DNA from: Rhodococcus sp. 105337
GTDB taxonomy: Bacteria > Actinomycetota > Actinomycetes > Mycobacteriales > Mycobacteriaceae
Assembly (NCBI RefSeq): GCF_012844225.1
Contig: NZ_JABAGQ010000018.1
Span: 1 to 38,295, forward strand
Direction: 5' to 3'
DNA length: 38,295 nt
A program made the translations under genes and the position numbers. The notes beneath the pieces are model-generated. The model saw only the letters and a list, made by a program, of their open reading frames with translations, made no database searches and had not been told where the DNA came from. This document shows, piece after piece, positions 1 through 7,976 of the stretch (within the stretch, counting starts at the first letter, position 1; each line of letters starts with the position of its first letter).

Positions 1-755
1 GTGCCGTCCGGACGGAACACCGGCTCGAGCTGGCTGACCTTCTCGTACGTGGTGCCGGCGCGCGGGCCGTCGTCGGTGGAGACGACCGTGCCGTCGGCCA
101 GCGTGACGGGCGTGATCTCCTTTGCGAAGAACCCCGACTTGATGGCTTCCTCGGCCCGGTTGTGCGAGCGGACGCCCCACCGGTCCTGGTCTTCGCGGGA
201 AATCCCCGTGTAGGACGCGACGTTCTCGGCGGTCTGGCCCATCCCCAGGTACACGTCCGGGAGCAGACCGTCCTTGCGCGGGTCCGTCCAGGCGACGCCA
301 CCCTCGGCCAGCGTGGCACTGCGCGCCTGCGCGTCGTCGAACAGCGGGTTCTTGGTGTCGGGCAGGCCGTCGGCATTGCCGGTTACGAAGCTCGACACCG
401 ACTCGACACCGGCGGAGATGAACACGTCGCCCTCGCCGGCCTTGATCGCGTGCAGCGCCATGCGGGTGGTCTGCAGCGACGACGAGCAGTACCGGTTGAC
501 GGTCACGCCGGGAAGGAAGTCGTAGCCGAGCTGCACGGCGACCACGCGGGCGATGTTGAAGCCGGACTGGCCGGCGGGCTGGCCACAGCCGACCATCAGG
601 TCGTCGATCTCCGCCGGATCCAGGTCCGGAATCTTCGCGAGTGCCGCGGCGACCATCTGTGTCGCCAGATCGTCGGGGCGGATCGACGCGAGCGAACCCT
701 TGCGCGCGCGCCCGATGGGCGATCTCACGGCCGACACGATTACTGCTTCGGTCAT
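1..755 (-). CDS. Acetyl-CoA C-acyltransferase (thiolase), FadA3-like, C-terminus cut by window edge
   Basis: A thiolase that would cleave a 3-ketoacyl-CoA to acetyl-CoA and a shortened acyl-CoA. The start is ATG at 755 with GGAGAG just upstream. The 251 visible residues begin MTEAVIVSAVRSPIGRARKG and contain the catalytic cysteine region VNRYCSSSLQTTRMA at about residue 90, followed by the loop domain (SREDQDRWGVRSHNRAEEA). Family members are about 390-410 residues, so the C-terminal His and Cys motifs lie outside the window. The sequence resembles what I recall of mycobacterial FadA3 (Rv1074c) more than FadA5 or FadA6. It diverges from echA20 across a KstR2-type operator, so it may be co-controlled with ring C/D catabolism; that is inference. 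The thiolase call is firm; the subfamily is less so. Confidence 0.88.
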   Translation of the reverse strand, partial: MTEAVIVSAVRSPIGRARKGSLASIRPDDLATQMVAAALAKIPDLDPAEIDDLMVGCGQPAGQSGFNIARVVAVQLGYDFLPGVTVNRYCSSSLQTTRMALHAIKAGEGDVFISAGVESVSSFVTGNADGLPDTKNPLFDDAQARSATLAEGGVAWTDPRKDGLLPDVYLGMGQTAENVASYTGISREDQDRWGVRSHNRAEEAIKSGFFAKEITPVTLADGTVVSTDDGPRAGTTYEKVSQLEPVFRPDG

Positions 756-901
756 CTTCTCTCCTCGTATTCGTTATGTAACAGGTTGGGGCCGAACGTA
801 GTACGCCCTCAGATTTCGAGGAAATCGCGTTTCGGCGAGAGAGCTGTGGCGCGGGCGAGCGTTCCGGGCTCCTGTGCCCCACAGGGTTCGTGTGCTAACT
901 T

Positions 902-919
902 ACCAAGCAATCGCTTGGT
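902..919. promoter_or_regulatory. KstR2-type operator in front of echA20
   Basis: ACCAAGCAATCGCTTGGT is an inverted repeat (ACCAAGC / GCTTGGT) ending 25 bases before the echA20 start. The half-sites match the published KstR2 motif AnCAAGnnCTTGnT, but here the CAAG and CTTG boxes are six bases apart instead of two. A sister site lies at 15311-15328 between fadE30 and fadD3. kstR2 itself is in the window. Binding by KstR2 is inferred. Confidence 0.8.
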
Positions 920-944
920 TTGGTACAGACGTTAGGAACATGCC

Positions 945-1706
945 ATGGGCATCACCTCGACCTCCGACAGCGCCGGTATCACCACGGTCACCGTCGACTT
1001 CCCCCCTGTGAACGCCCTCCCCTCGCAGGCGTGGTTCGACCTGGCCGACGCGGTCCTCACCGCCGGTAAGGACCCGAAGACGCACGTCGTGATCCTCCGA
1101 GCCGAGGGCCGAGGCTTCAACGCGGGCGTCGACATCAAGGAAATGCAGGCCACCGAGGGTTACGAGGCCCTCATCGCCGCCAACCACGGTTGTGCCGCGG
1201 CCTTCGCAGCGGTCTACGACTGCGAGGTTCCCGTGATCGTCGCCGTGAACGGCTTCTGCGTCGGCGGCGGCGTCGGCCTCGTCGGAAACGCCGATGTCAT
1301 CCTCGCGTCCGACGACGCGGTCTTCGGCCTCCCCGAGGTGGACCGGGGTGCACTCGGAGCGGCGACGCACCTCGCGCGTCTCGTGCCGCAGCACCTCATG
1401 CGCACGCTCTACTACACGGCACAGAACGTGACTGCCCAGCAACTCGAGCACTTCGGTTCCGTCTACAAGGTCGTCCCGCGTGACGAACTGGACGGGGCCG
1501 CACGCGAGGTCGCCGAGATGATCGCGGCCAAGGACACCCGCGTCATCCGCCGGGCGAAGGAAGCGATCAACCGCATCGACCCCGTCGATGTCAAGACCAG
1601 CTACCGCATCGAGCAGGGCTTCACGTTCGAGCTCAACCTCGCCGGGGTCGCCGACGAGCATCGCGACGAATTCGTCGCCACCGGAAAAGCCCGGACCAAC
1701 AGCTGA
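945..1706 (+). CDS. echA20: EchA20, crotonase-fold ring D hydrolase of HIP catabolism
   Basis: A 253-residue enoyl-CoA hydratase/isomerase-family protein. In the established HIP pathway EchA20 hydrolytically opens steroid ring D of the bicyclic HIEC-CoA intermediate to give COCHEA-CoA, the substrate of IpdAB. The crotonase oxyanion-hole segments are visible at EGRGFNAGVDIKEM (residues 54-67) and VNGFCVGGGVGLVG (101-114). Start chosen at ATG 945 with AGGA six bases upstream. Gene order echA20-ipdA-ipdB-ipdC is the same as Rv3550-Rv3553 of M. tuberculosis, which is the main reason for the specific symbol. It is separated from ipdA by 30 bases and is the first gene of the operon behind the KstR2-type operator. 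Confidence 0.93.
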   Translation: MGITSTSDSAGITTVTVDFPPVNALPSQAWFDLADAVLTAGKDPKTHVVILRAEGRGFNAGVDIKEMQATEGYEALIAANHGCAAAFAAVYDCEVPVIVAVNGFCVGGGVGLVGNADVILASDDAVFGLPEVDRGALGAATHLARLVPQHLMRTLYYTAQNVTAQQLEHFGSVYKVVPRDELDGAAREVAEMIAAKDTRVIRRAKEAINRIDPVDVKTSYRIEQGFTFELNLAGVADEHRDEFVATGKARTNS

Positions 1707-1736
1707 AGTCCCCTCTCTCACAGGAGTTCGAAACCC

Positions 1737-2630
1737 ATGCGTGACAAGAGAATGTCGCTCGACGATGTGGTCGGCGAGCTGCGCAGCGGAATGACCATCG
1801 GCATCGGTGGCTGGGGTTCGCGCCGCAAGCCGATGGCACTGGTCCGCGCGATCCTGCGATCGGACATCACCGACCTGACGGTCGTGACCTACGGCGGCCC
1901 GGACCTCGGCCTGCTGTGCTCGGCCGGGAAGGTCAAGAAGGCGTACTACGGTTTCGTCTCCCTCGACTCGGCACCGTTCTACGACCCGTGGTTCGCCAAG
2001 GCCCGCACAGGCGGCGAGATCATCGCGCGCGAAATGGACGAGGGAATGGTCAAATGCGGCCTCGAGGCCGCCGCCGCGCGCCTTCCCTTCCTTCCGATCC
2101 GCGCCGGACTCGGTTCGGACGTCGTCGAATTCTGGGAAGGCGAGCTGAAGACCGTCACCTCCCCCTACCCGGGGCCGGACGGCACCGAGACCTTGATCGC
2201 GATGCCCGCGCTGAACCTCGATGCGTCGCTGGTGCACCTCAATATCGGTGATGCACACGGCAACGCCGCGTACACGGGTGTCGATCCCTACTTCGACGAC
2301 CTCTACTGCATGGCCGCCGAGAAGCGCTACGTCTCGGTCGAGCGGATCGTCGACACCGAAGAACTCGTCAAATCCGTTCCGCTGCAGTCCATCGTTCTCA
2401 ACCGGATGATGGTCGACGGGGTTGTCGAAGCACCCGGCGGTGCGCACTTCACCCTCGCGGGCGACAGTTACGGGCGCGACGAGAAGTTCCAGCGTCATTA
2501 CGCCGAGTCGGCCAAGGACCCCGAGTCCTGGCAGAAGTTCGTCGATCGCTTCCTGTCGGGCAGCGAGGACGACTACCAGGCCGCCGTCCAGAAATTCGCA
2601 GCCGAATCCAAGAGTGGGGAGCAGGCATGA
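1737..2630 (+). CDS. ipdA: IpdA, alpha subunit of COCHEA-CoA hydrolase
   Basis: A 297-residue subunit with the class I CoA-transferase fold. IpdAB is not a transferase: in M. tuberculosis and Rhodococcus it hydrolyses the ring C carbon-carbon bond of COCHEA-CoA. The N-terminal glycine-rich segment (TIGIGGWGSRRKP, residues 20-32) and the MDEGMVKCGLE segment (100-110) are visible; Glu102 falls about where the catalytic Glu105 of the M. tuberculosis subunit is described, an alignment made by eye. ATG 1737 follows an AGGAG-type site. The stop overlaps the ipdB start as ATGA (2627-2630), so the two subunits are translationally coupled. Confidence 0.94.
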   Translation: MRDKRMSLDDVVGELRSGMTIGIGGWGSRRKPMALVRAILRSDITDLTVVTYGGPDLGLLCSAGKVKKAYYGFVSLDSAPFYDPWFAKARTGGEIIAREMDEGMVKCGLEAAAARLPFLPIRAGLGSDVVEFWEGELKTVTSPYPGPDGTETLIAMPALNLDASLVHLNIGDAHGNAAYTGVDPYFDDLYCMAAEKRYVSVERIVDTEELVKSVPLQSIVLNRMMVDGVVEAPGGAHFTLAGDSYGRDEKFQRHYAESAKDPESWQKFVDRFLSGSEDDYQAAVQKFAAESKSGEQA

Positions 2631-3385
2631 CCACCACCGAGACCGTCACGCGCGCCGAGTACTGCGCGATCGCGTGCGCCGAGATCTTCTCCGGCGCAGG
2701 CGAAATCATGGCCAGCCCGATGGCCACTCTCCCCCAGATCGGCGCCCGGCTCGCCAAGCTCACCACCGAGCCCGACCTGCTGATCACCGACGGGGAAGCA
2801 CTCATCCTCGCCGAGGTTCCGCCGCTCGGCGCCAAGGCCCCGATCGAGGGATGGATGCCGTTCCGCAAGGTGTTCGACGTGGTCGCGTCCGGTCGGCGCC
2901 ACGTGGTCATGGGTGCCAACCAGATCGATCGCCACGGTAACCAGAACCTCTCGGCCTTCGGTCCGCTCCAGCACCCCACCCGCCAGATGTTCGGCGTGCG
3001 CGGCGCCCCGGGCAACACCATCAACCACGCCACGAGTTACTGGGTCGGCCGGCACACCGCTCGGGTGTTCACCGACAAGGTCGACATCGTCTCGGGCGTC
3101 GGATACGACAAGATCGATCCCGAGAATCCGGCGTACCGGTTCCTGAGCATCCCCCGCGTCGTCACCAATCTCGGTGTCTTCGACTTCGGCGGCCCGGGCC
3201 ACACGTTCCGGGCACTGTCGCTGCACCCCGGTGTCGAGGCCGCAACTGTCGCCGAGAACACCTCCTTCGAGGTTGCCGGGCTGAACGAGGCCGGCGTGAC
3301 CCGCGAACCGACCGCCGAGGAACTGCGGCTCATCCGCGAGGTCCTCGACCCGAAGAGTCTGCGCGACCGCGAGGTCTCCCTGTGA
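2627..3385 (+). CDS. ipdB: IpdB, beta subunit of COCHEA-CoA hydrolase
   Basis: A 252-residue beta partner of IpdA with the CoA-transferase fold. True CoA transferases of this class carry an S-E-N-G-type catalytic glutamate near the N-terminus; here the corresponding stretch reads FSGAGEIMASPMATLP (about residues 19-34), consistent with the hydrolase function described for IpdAB rather than CoA transfer. The ATG start overlaps the ipdA stop (ATGA), and the ipdC GTG start overlaps the ipdB stop (GTGA at 3382-3385). Expected product with IpdA is ring-opened MOODA-CoA. Confidence comes from the combination of fold, motif and gene order. Confidence 0.94.
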   Translation: MTTTETVTRAEYCAIACAEIFSGAGEIMASPMATLPQIGARLAKLTTEPDLLITDGEALILAEVPPLGAKAPIEGWMPFRKVFDVVASGRRHVVMGANQIDRHGNQNLSAFGPLQHPTRQMFGVRGAPGNTINHATSYWVGRHTARVFTDKVDIVSGVGYDKIDPENPAYRFLSIPRVVTNLGVFDFGGPGHTFRALSLHPGVEAATVAENTSFEVAGLNEAGVTREPTAEELRLIREVLDPKSLRDREVSL

Positions 3386-4461
3386 CAACCCTGCGCACGC
3401 CCCTCACGGAACTGGTGGGCATCGAACATCCCATCGTCCAGACGGGCATGGGATGGGTGTCCGGTCCCCGCTTGACCGCGGCAACGTCGAACGCGGGCGG
3501 CCTCGGCATCCTCGCCTCGGCAACGATGACGTACGCCGAACTCGAGGCCGCGGTTGCGAAAACCAAGTCCCTCACCGAGAAGCCGTTCGGCGTCAACATG
3601 CGCGCCGACGCCTCGGATGCGGCAGAGCGCATCGATCTGCTGATCCGGGAGAACGTCAAGGTCGCGTCGTTCGCGCTGGCCCCCAAGAAGGAACTGATCG
3701 CCAAGCTCAAGGACCACGGCATCGTCGTGATCCCGTCGATCGGCGCCGCCAAGCACGCGGTGAAGGTCGCGTCGTGGGGTGCGGACGCCGTGATCGTGCA
3801 GGGCGGTGAGGGCGGTGGGCACACCGGCCCGGTCGCCACGACACTGTTGCTGCCGAGCGTGCTCGACGCCGTCGACATCCCGGTGATCGCCGCGGGCGGT
3901 TTCTTCGACGGACGCGGGCTCGCCGCTGCCCTCTCGTACGGCGCCGCCGGCGTCGCGATGGGCACCCGGTTCCTCCTCACGAGCGACAGCGCGGTACCGG
4001 ACTCCGTCAAGCAGCAGTATCTTGCGCGGGGGCTTCAGGACACGACCGTCTCGCTCAAGGTGGACGGCATGCCGCATCGCGTGCTCAACACCGATCTCGT
4101 GGACAGCCTCGAACGGTCCAGTTACGCGAAGGGTTTGGTCGCGGCGGCACGCAATGCGACCAAGTTCAAGTCCATGACCGGGATGAAATGGTCCACTCTC
4201 GTCCGGGACGGTCTCGCGATGAAGAAGGCGAGCGATCGCACCTGGCAGCAGATCATCATGGCCGCCAACACTCCGATGCTTCTGAAAGCCGGTCTGGTCG
4301 ACGGTAATACGGAAGCCGGTGTCCTCGCCTCCGGCCAGGTCGTCGGCATGGTCGACGACCTGCCGAGTTGCCAGGAACTCATCGATCGGATCGTCGCCGA
4401 GGCGGTCGAGCGAATCGACGCTCTCGGCGCCCTGCGCGAGTCGGGACGACCCGCAGCCTGA
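3382..4461 (+). CDS. ipdC: IpdC, FMN-dependent 2-nitronate-monooxygenase-like oxidoreductase
   Basis: A 359-residue TIM-barrel flavoprotein of the nitronate monooxygenase family. The FMN phosphate-binding signature VQGGEGGGHTGPVATT (about residues 139-154) and IPVIAAGGFFDGRGLAAAL are clear. In HIP catabolism IpdC is genetically required for processing the ring C oxygen function before ring D opening; its natural reaction is not nitronate oxidation. GTG start at 3382, coupled to ipdB. A terminator follows 18 bases after the stop. M. tuberculosis has a ferredoxin gene (fdxB) after ipdC; no such gene follows here. Confidence 0.92.
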   Translation: MTTLRTPLTELVGIEHPIVQTGMGWVSGPRLTAATSNAGGLGILASATMTYAELEAAVAKTKSLTEKPFGVNMRADASDAAERIDLLIRENVKVASFALAPKKELIAKLKDHGIVVIPSIGAAKHAVKVASWGADAVIVQGGEGGGHTGPVATTLLLPSVLDAVDIPVIAAGGFFDGRGLAAALSYGAAGVAMGTRFLLTSDSAVPDSVKQQYLARGLQDTTVSLKVDGMPHRVLNTDLVDSLERSSYAKGLVAAARNATKFKSMTGMKWSTLVRDGLAMKKASDRTWQQIIMAANTPMLLKAGLVDGNTEAGVLASGQVVGMVDDLPSCQELIDRIVAEAVERIDALGALRESGRPAA

Positions 4462-4479
4462 TCACGCCCTCGTAGCACA

Positions 4480-4512
4480 GCAGCACCCGGCCACCACGTG
4501 GCCGGGTGCTGC
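4480..4512 (+). terminator. Rho-independent-type terminator of the echA20-ipdABC operon
   Basis: A perfect 15-bp stem, GCAGCACCCGGCCAC with GTGGCCGGGTGCTGC, closed by a three-base CAC loop, followed by GGCGTTTC. It begins 18 bases after the ipdC stop. There is only a short T run, as is common in high-GC actinobacteria. Confidence 0.85.
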
Positions 4513-4588
4513 GGCGTTTCCCGGCAAGGGGGAGCGCCGGCACGGTACCGTGCCCCGAAAAGCTGTCACGGCAGGTCGGGGGTCCCGC

Positions 4589-6595
4589 GTGCGAAAAGCA
4601 ATGTCCCGGGTGTCGGTCGCGGTGGCGATCACGACGATCGCGCTGGCCTCGGCCGTTCCGGCAGTGGCCGACCCGTCCGGTGGTTCCGATGCGGTGGCGT
4701 GGCAAGCAAGCGTGGACGTTCCCGACGCCTATCCCGGGACCGCAGTCGATTGGGACGTCCCCATCACGCTCAGCGACGGTACTGTGCTGCGGGCGAATGT
4801 GTTCCGGCCGGCGAATGCCGACGGCTCGCCCATTGCCGAGCCGACGCCGGTGGTACTCAACCTCACGCCCTACACAAAATTGCTGTCCACGCTCGCCTCA
4901 GTGGCCATGGAGGATCCGTCCGTCGGACCGGTCGTCGAGGATCTCGGCACCACCTTGAATCTGGGTGCCCCGCTCGACGGGATCACCGAACTCGCGGCCC
5001 CCGCATCGCAACTCGGTAAGGCGTTCGGACTCAACCGCGACCTGGTGCAGAACGGGTACACCCAGGTCGTCGTCGACGTTCGCGGCACCGGATTCTCCCC
5101 CGGTCAGTGGCAGATCCTGGGTCCTCGCGAACAACAGGACACCGTCGAGGTGATCGACTGGGCGGCTTCGCAACCGTGGTCCAACGGCCGCGTGGGGACG
5201 ACGGGCGTGTCGTACTCGGCGATCAATCAAATCCAGGCTGCGGGGCTTCGGCCCCGTGCTCTCGACGCCGTGTTCGCGGTCGAACCCGGCAACGATCTTC
5301 TCCGCGACATCGTCGGAACGGGTGGCGCACTGGGCATCGGTTTCATGCCCGCCTGGCTCGGCCTCGTCAACGGGCTCAAGTGGTTGCCCGATGTGCAAGC
5401 GCTGATCGAGGGCCGGTTCGACGCGCAGTGGTTACGAGATCGGCTCGCCGATCCCGCCACGAAGATCCCGGAACTGCTGGAAGTCATCACAGCTCCGACT
5501 GTCGACGACGTGTCTCCCGGCGCTCTGGAGGTCGCACAGGACGGACCCTTCTACCAGGATCGGCAGGCGGACCTCGAGTCGATCACGGTGCCTACTTTCG
5601 TATTCGGGAACTGGCACGACATCTTCGCGAACAGCGAACCCGACATCTACAACCGGATTCCCGTCGAACCCGGCCGTAAGCAACTCGTCATGGGCGACGG
5701 GTACCACGCCGTGACGGGTACGAGTTTCGGCACGCCGGGGCATCCGCCGAACATCGCTGCACTGCAGCGCGCGTGGTTCGACCGGTGGCTCCGGGATATG
5801 GACAACGGAATCGAAGAGTACGGGCCCGTGACACTGTTGCAGCAGGGCGGCGGCTGGACCACCACCGAGCACTTTCCCCGCGCCGGAGTCCGCCACCAGA
5901 AGCTGTTTCTGGCGGCGGCGCCGAGCGGGAGTGCGGGGCATGCGGCACACGACGGGACACTCGTGTCCACTCCCCCGGTCGACGCGCGACGCCTCACCGT
6001 GACGCCGGGATTGCGCGGGTTCTGTTCGCGGGAAGGCGCGCAGGGCACGGCCGGCATCACGGTGTTGCTCGGCTCGGCGTGCAGCAAGGACTCCCGGTTC
6101 CACGAGGCCGAGGCACTGACGTTCACCACCGATGTGCTCACCGAGCCGATCGTGCTGTCGGGACCGATCAACGTGCACCTCAACACCACCCTCGACGCCA
6201 CGGACGGATTCTGGTCGGTGTCGGTCAACGACGTTGCCCCGGACGGGCGCTCCACGGTCCTTTCCAGTGGTTCGCTGGTCGCCTCCCTGCGCGCGATCGA
6301 CGATTCCCTGAGTGAGTTCACGGCCGACGGCGACTATGCCGAGGCACACCCGAGCCTCACTCTGGCGACGAGACAGCCCGTTTTTCCGGGCGAGCCGACA
6401 TCGCTCGACATCACCACCATCCCCACGGATGCGGTGGTCGCACCGGGGCACCGACTGCGCATCGATGTGTATGCCGCGAACGTTCCGCGGTCACTTCCAC
6501 TGGGACCGATGACAAGAGAGAGTGGACTGCGTCCGCAGCACCTCGAGCTCGACCCGACCGCACCGAGTTTCGTCACCCTGCCGACGGCGGGCTGA
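4589..6595 (+). CDS. Secreted CocE/NonD-family (X-Pro dipeptidyl-peptidase type) alpha/beta hydrolase
   Basis: About 668 residues. The GTG at 4589 is preferred: GGTCGGGGG lies seven bases upstream and it begins a textbook Sec signal peptide (positive RK..SR, hydrophobic VAVAITTIALASAV, cleavage expected after AVPAVA near residue 27). GTG 4550 or ATG 4601 are alternatives. An S15/CocE catalytic domain follows, with LRANVFRPANADG, the nucleophile region TTGVSYSAINQ (Ser208) and VFGNWHDIFAN, MGDGYHAVTG as the likely Asp and His regions; a C-terminal PepX_C jelly-roll follows. The residue after the nucleophile elbow is Ser-Ala where many relatives have Gly. The substrate (ester or proline peptide) cannot be told. 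It lies downstream of the ipdC terminator, so it is probably a separate unit. Confidence 0.88.
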   Translation: MRKAMSRVSVAVAITTIALASAVPAVADPSGGSDAVAWQASVDVPDAYPGTAVDWDVPITLSDGTVLRANVFRPANADGSPIAEPTPVVLNLTPYTKLLSTLASVAMEDPSVGPVVEDLGTTLNLGAPLDGITELAAPASQLGKAFGLNRDLVQNGYTQVVVDVRGTGFSPGQWQILGPREQQDTVEVIDWAASQPWSNGRVGTTGVSYSAINQIQAAGLRPRALDAVFAVEPGNDLLRDIVGTGGALGIGFMPAWLGLVNGLKWLPDVQALIEGRFDAQWLRDRLADPATKIPELLEVITAPTVDDVSPGALEVAQDGPFYQDRQADLESITVPTFVFGNWHDIFANSEPDIYNRIPVEPGRKQLVMGDGYHAVTGTSFGTPGHPPNIAALQRAWFDRWLRDMDNGIEEYGPVTLLQQGGGWTTTEHFPRAGVRHQKLFLAAAPSGSAGHAAHDGTLVSTPPVDARRLTVTPGLRGFCSREGAQGTAGITVLLGSACSKDSRFHEAEALTFTTDVLTEPIVLSGPINVHLNTTLDATDGFWSVSVNDVAPDGRSTVLSSGSLVASLRAIDDSLSEFTADGDYAEAHPSLTLATRQPVFPGEPTSLDITTIPTDAVVAPGHRLRIDVYAANVPRSLPLGPMTRESGLRPQHLELDPTAPSFVTLPTAG

Positions 6596-6620
6596 CCCAA
6601 CTGGGAGAATGAGTCGTCAG

Positions 6621-6655
6621 CACCGCCCGGGTGGTCGCGCAACCACGACGCGGTG
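6621..6655 (+). terminator. Weak inverted repeat after the CocE-type hydrolase
   Basis: CACCGC (6621-6626) pairs with GCGGTG (6650-6655), and an inner GTGGT / ACCAC stem encloses CGCGCA. It lies 25 bases after the stop codon. It lacks a T run and has internal bulges, so it is only a possible terminator. Confidence 0.35.
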
Positions 6656-6690
6656 TGAAGTGTGCAGCCACCACCGTGAAGGGTGCCTCG

Positions 6691-7590
6691 ATGCCGAAAC
6701 TGACGCCGTTCTATGAGAACGTCCAATCCCATTACGACCTGTCCGACGACTTCTTCGACCTGTTCCTGGACCCGACGCGCACCTACAGTTGTGCGTTCTT
6801 CGAGACCGACGACATGTCGCTCGAGGATGCCCAGAAGGCGAAGATCGACCTCTCCCTTGGTAAGTGCGACCTCCGGCCGGGCATGACGCTGCTCGACATC
6901 GGGTGCGGATGGGGGTCGACGATGCGGCGGGCGATCGAGCGGTACGACGTCAATGTCATCGGCCTGACCCTGAGCCGCAACCAGTACGAGCACGTCTCCG
7001 AGATGATTTCCGGGCTCGCGCTGGGGCGCCGCTCCGCGGAAGTCCGATTACAGGGCTGGGAGGATTTCGACGAGCCGGTGGACCGCATCGTGAGCATCGG
7101 TGCTTTCGAGCATTTCCGCCGGCGGCGCTACGACGCGTTCTTCGAGCGCACCTCGCGCATGCTGCCCCCGGACGGCCGGATGCTGCTGCACACCATCGTC
7201 GGCCACTCGCGGCAGTTGCTCGAGGACATGGATGTGGAGGTGAACCGGGACGACGCGCTGTTCCTGCGGTTCATCCTCAGAGAGATTTTTCCCGGTGGGC
7301 AGCTTCCGGAACGGGACATGATCATCACCGGCGCCCAGCGCCACGGCTACTGGGTGCAGAACATCGAATCGCTGCAACCGCACTACGCGCACACACTGGA
7401 TCTGTGGGCGCGCGCACTGAAAGCGCGCCATGACAAGGCAGTCGAACTGGCCTCCGAAGAGGTCTATCAGCGGTACATGCGATACCTCACCGGCTGCGCG
7501 GAGAATTTCCGGCGGGGCCTGATCGATCTCCAACAGTTCACCCTCGTCAAGCACAACCGGAGCCGAGCGGGCAGCCACCGTTCAGGATGA
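6691..7590 (+). CDS. Cyclopropane-fatty-acid-synthase / mycolic acid methyltransferase family protein
   Basis: A 299-residue S-adenosylmethionine-dependent methyltransferase that would modify double bonds in acyl chains. Motifs include YENVQSHYDLSDDFFDLFLDP near the N-terminus, TYSCAFFE (31-38), the SAM-binding loop LLDIGCGWGS (67-76), GLTLSRNQYEH, and IVSIGAFEHF around the active site. Length fits CmaA/MmaA/PcaA-type enzymes (about 285-300). ATG 6691 has AAGGG seven bases upstream; in-frame GTGs at 6655 and 6676 are less well placed. It is not possible to say from sequence whether the substrate is a mycolate or a phospholipid. No link to steroid catabolism is evident. Confidence 0.9.
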   Translation: MPKLTPFYENVQSHYDLSDDFFDLFLDPTRTYSCAFFETDDMSLEDAQKAKIDLSLGKCDLRPGMTLLDIGCGWGSTMRRAIERYDVNVIGLTLSRNQYEHVSEMISGLALGRRSAEVRLQGWEDFDEPVDRIVSIGAFEHFRRRRYDAFFERTSRMLPPDGRMLLHTIVGHSRQLLEDMDVEVNRDDALFLRFILREIFPGGQLPERDMIITGAQRHGYWVQNIESLQPHYAHTLDLWARALKARHDKAVELASEEVYQRYMRYLTGCAENFRRGLIDLQQFTLVKHNRSRAGSHRSG

Positions 7591-7621
7591 CGACGATCAC
7601 AGAAATCTGCATTGGTCGCTG

Positions 7622-7650
7622 TAGACATTCCGGTTTGTCGGTTGTAGATT
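7622..7650 (+). promoter_or_regulatory. Sigma-70-type promoter for the leader / MerR-type gene
   Basis: TAGACA (7622-7627; five of six matches to TTGACA), a 17-base spacer and TAGATT (7645-7650; TAnnnT). This is among the best promoter-like matches noticed in the window and lies about 30 bases after the methyltransferase stop. Transcription would begin near 7657. Confidence 0.55.
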
Positions 7651-7921
7651 ATGTGTTGTAAGTGAGAGCGAGTCCGAAAGAGGGCGAGAACGAACTGCCC
7701 GCTCAGGAGGCGAAAAGGCTTGGAGTAGGGCGCGTCGAGGCAGTGAGTTGAGTAGGTAAACCTCGAAGCGTCCGACTCCATCGGGGCCGGAGTTGGTGCG
7801 GCCCCAGGACATAAGGAATTACCCGGCTTGGAGGTGGTGCGCGGTCAGTTATCGAGATCAGGTTCCGTCCACCGAGGCGGGACACAGGTAGAAAGGCCGA
7901 CCGACCAGTTGGCCCGTGCAA

Positions 7922-7933
7922 GTAGATATCTAC
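7922..7933. promoter_or_regulatory. 12-bp perfect palindrome in the leader
   Basis: GTAGATATCTAC is a perfect palindrome located 79 bases before the regulator start and 14 bases before the hairpin arm. It could be an operator for the MerR-type protein or part of the RNA fold; there is no direct evidence for either. Confidence 0.35.
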
Positions 7934-7947
7934 GAACGTAAACCCCT

Positions 7948-7976
7948 GGACCCCGGCGCCGTAGGCGCCGGGGTCC
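7948..7976 (+). terminator. Perfect GC hairpin upstream of the MerR-type gene (terminator or attenuator)
   Basis: GGACCCCGGCGCC (7948-7960) and GGCGCCGGGGTCC (7964-7976) form a perfect 13-bp stem with a GTA loop. It ends 35 bases before the chosen start codon of the regulator and has no T run after it. Its position inside the presumed transcript suggests attenuation or the 3' end of a small RNA. Confidence 0.5.

Noticed and set aside
777-790. TGTAACAGGTTGGG as a KstR box near the first thiolase
   Set aside because: It lacks the final A and the inner palindrome, and the nearby KstR2-type operator explains the context better.
900-2498. Long open frame on the minus strand opposite echA20 and ipdA
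   Set aside because: It is an antisense shadow of strongly recognised genes in high-GC DNA and has no family resemblance.
1737-3385. IpdA/IpdB as an acetate or oxoacid CoA-transferase
   Set aside because: The transferase S-E-N-G-type glutamate is absent and the gene order is exactly that of the COCHEA-CoA hydrolase.
4319-4588. Upstream extension of the CocE-type hydrolase
   Set aside because: It overlaps ipdC and the terminator, and the signal peptide begins at 4589-4601.
6621-6655. Riboswitch upstream of the methyltransferase
   Set aside because: The stretch is too short and only a weak hairpin is visible.
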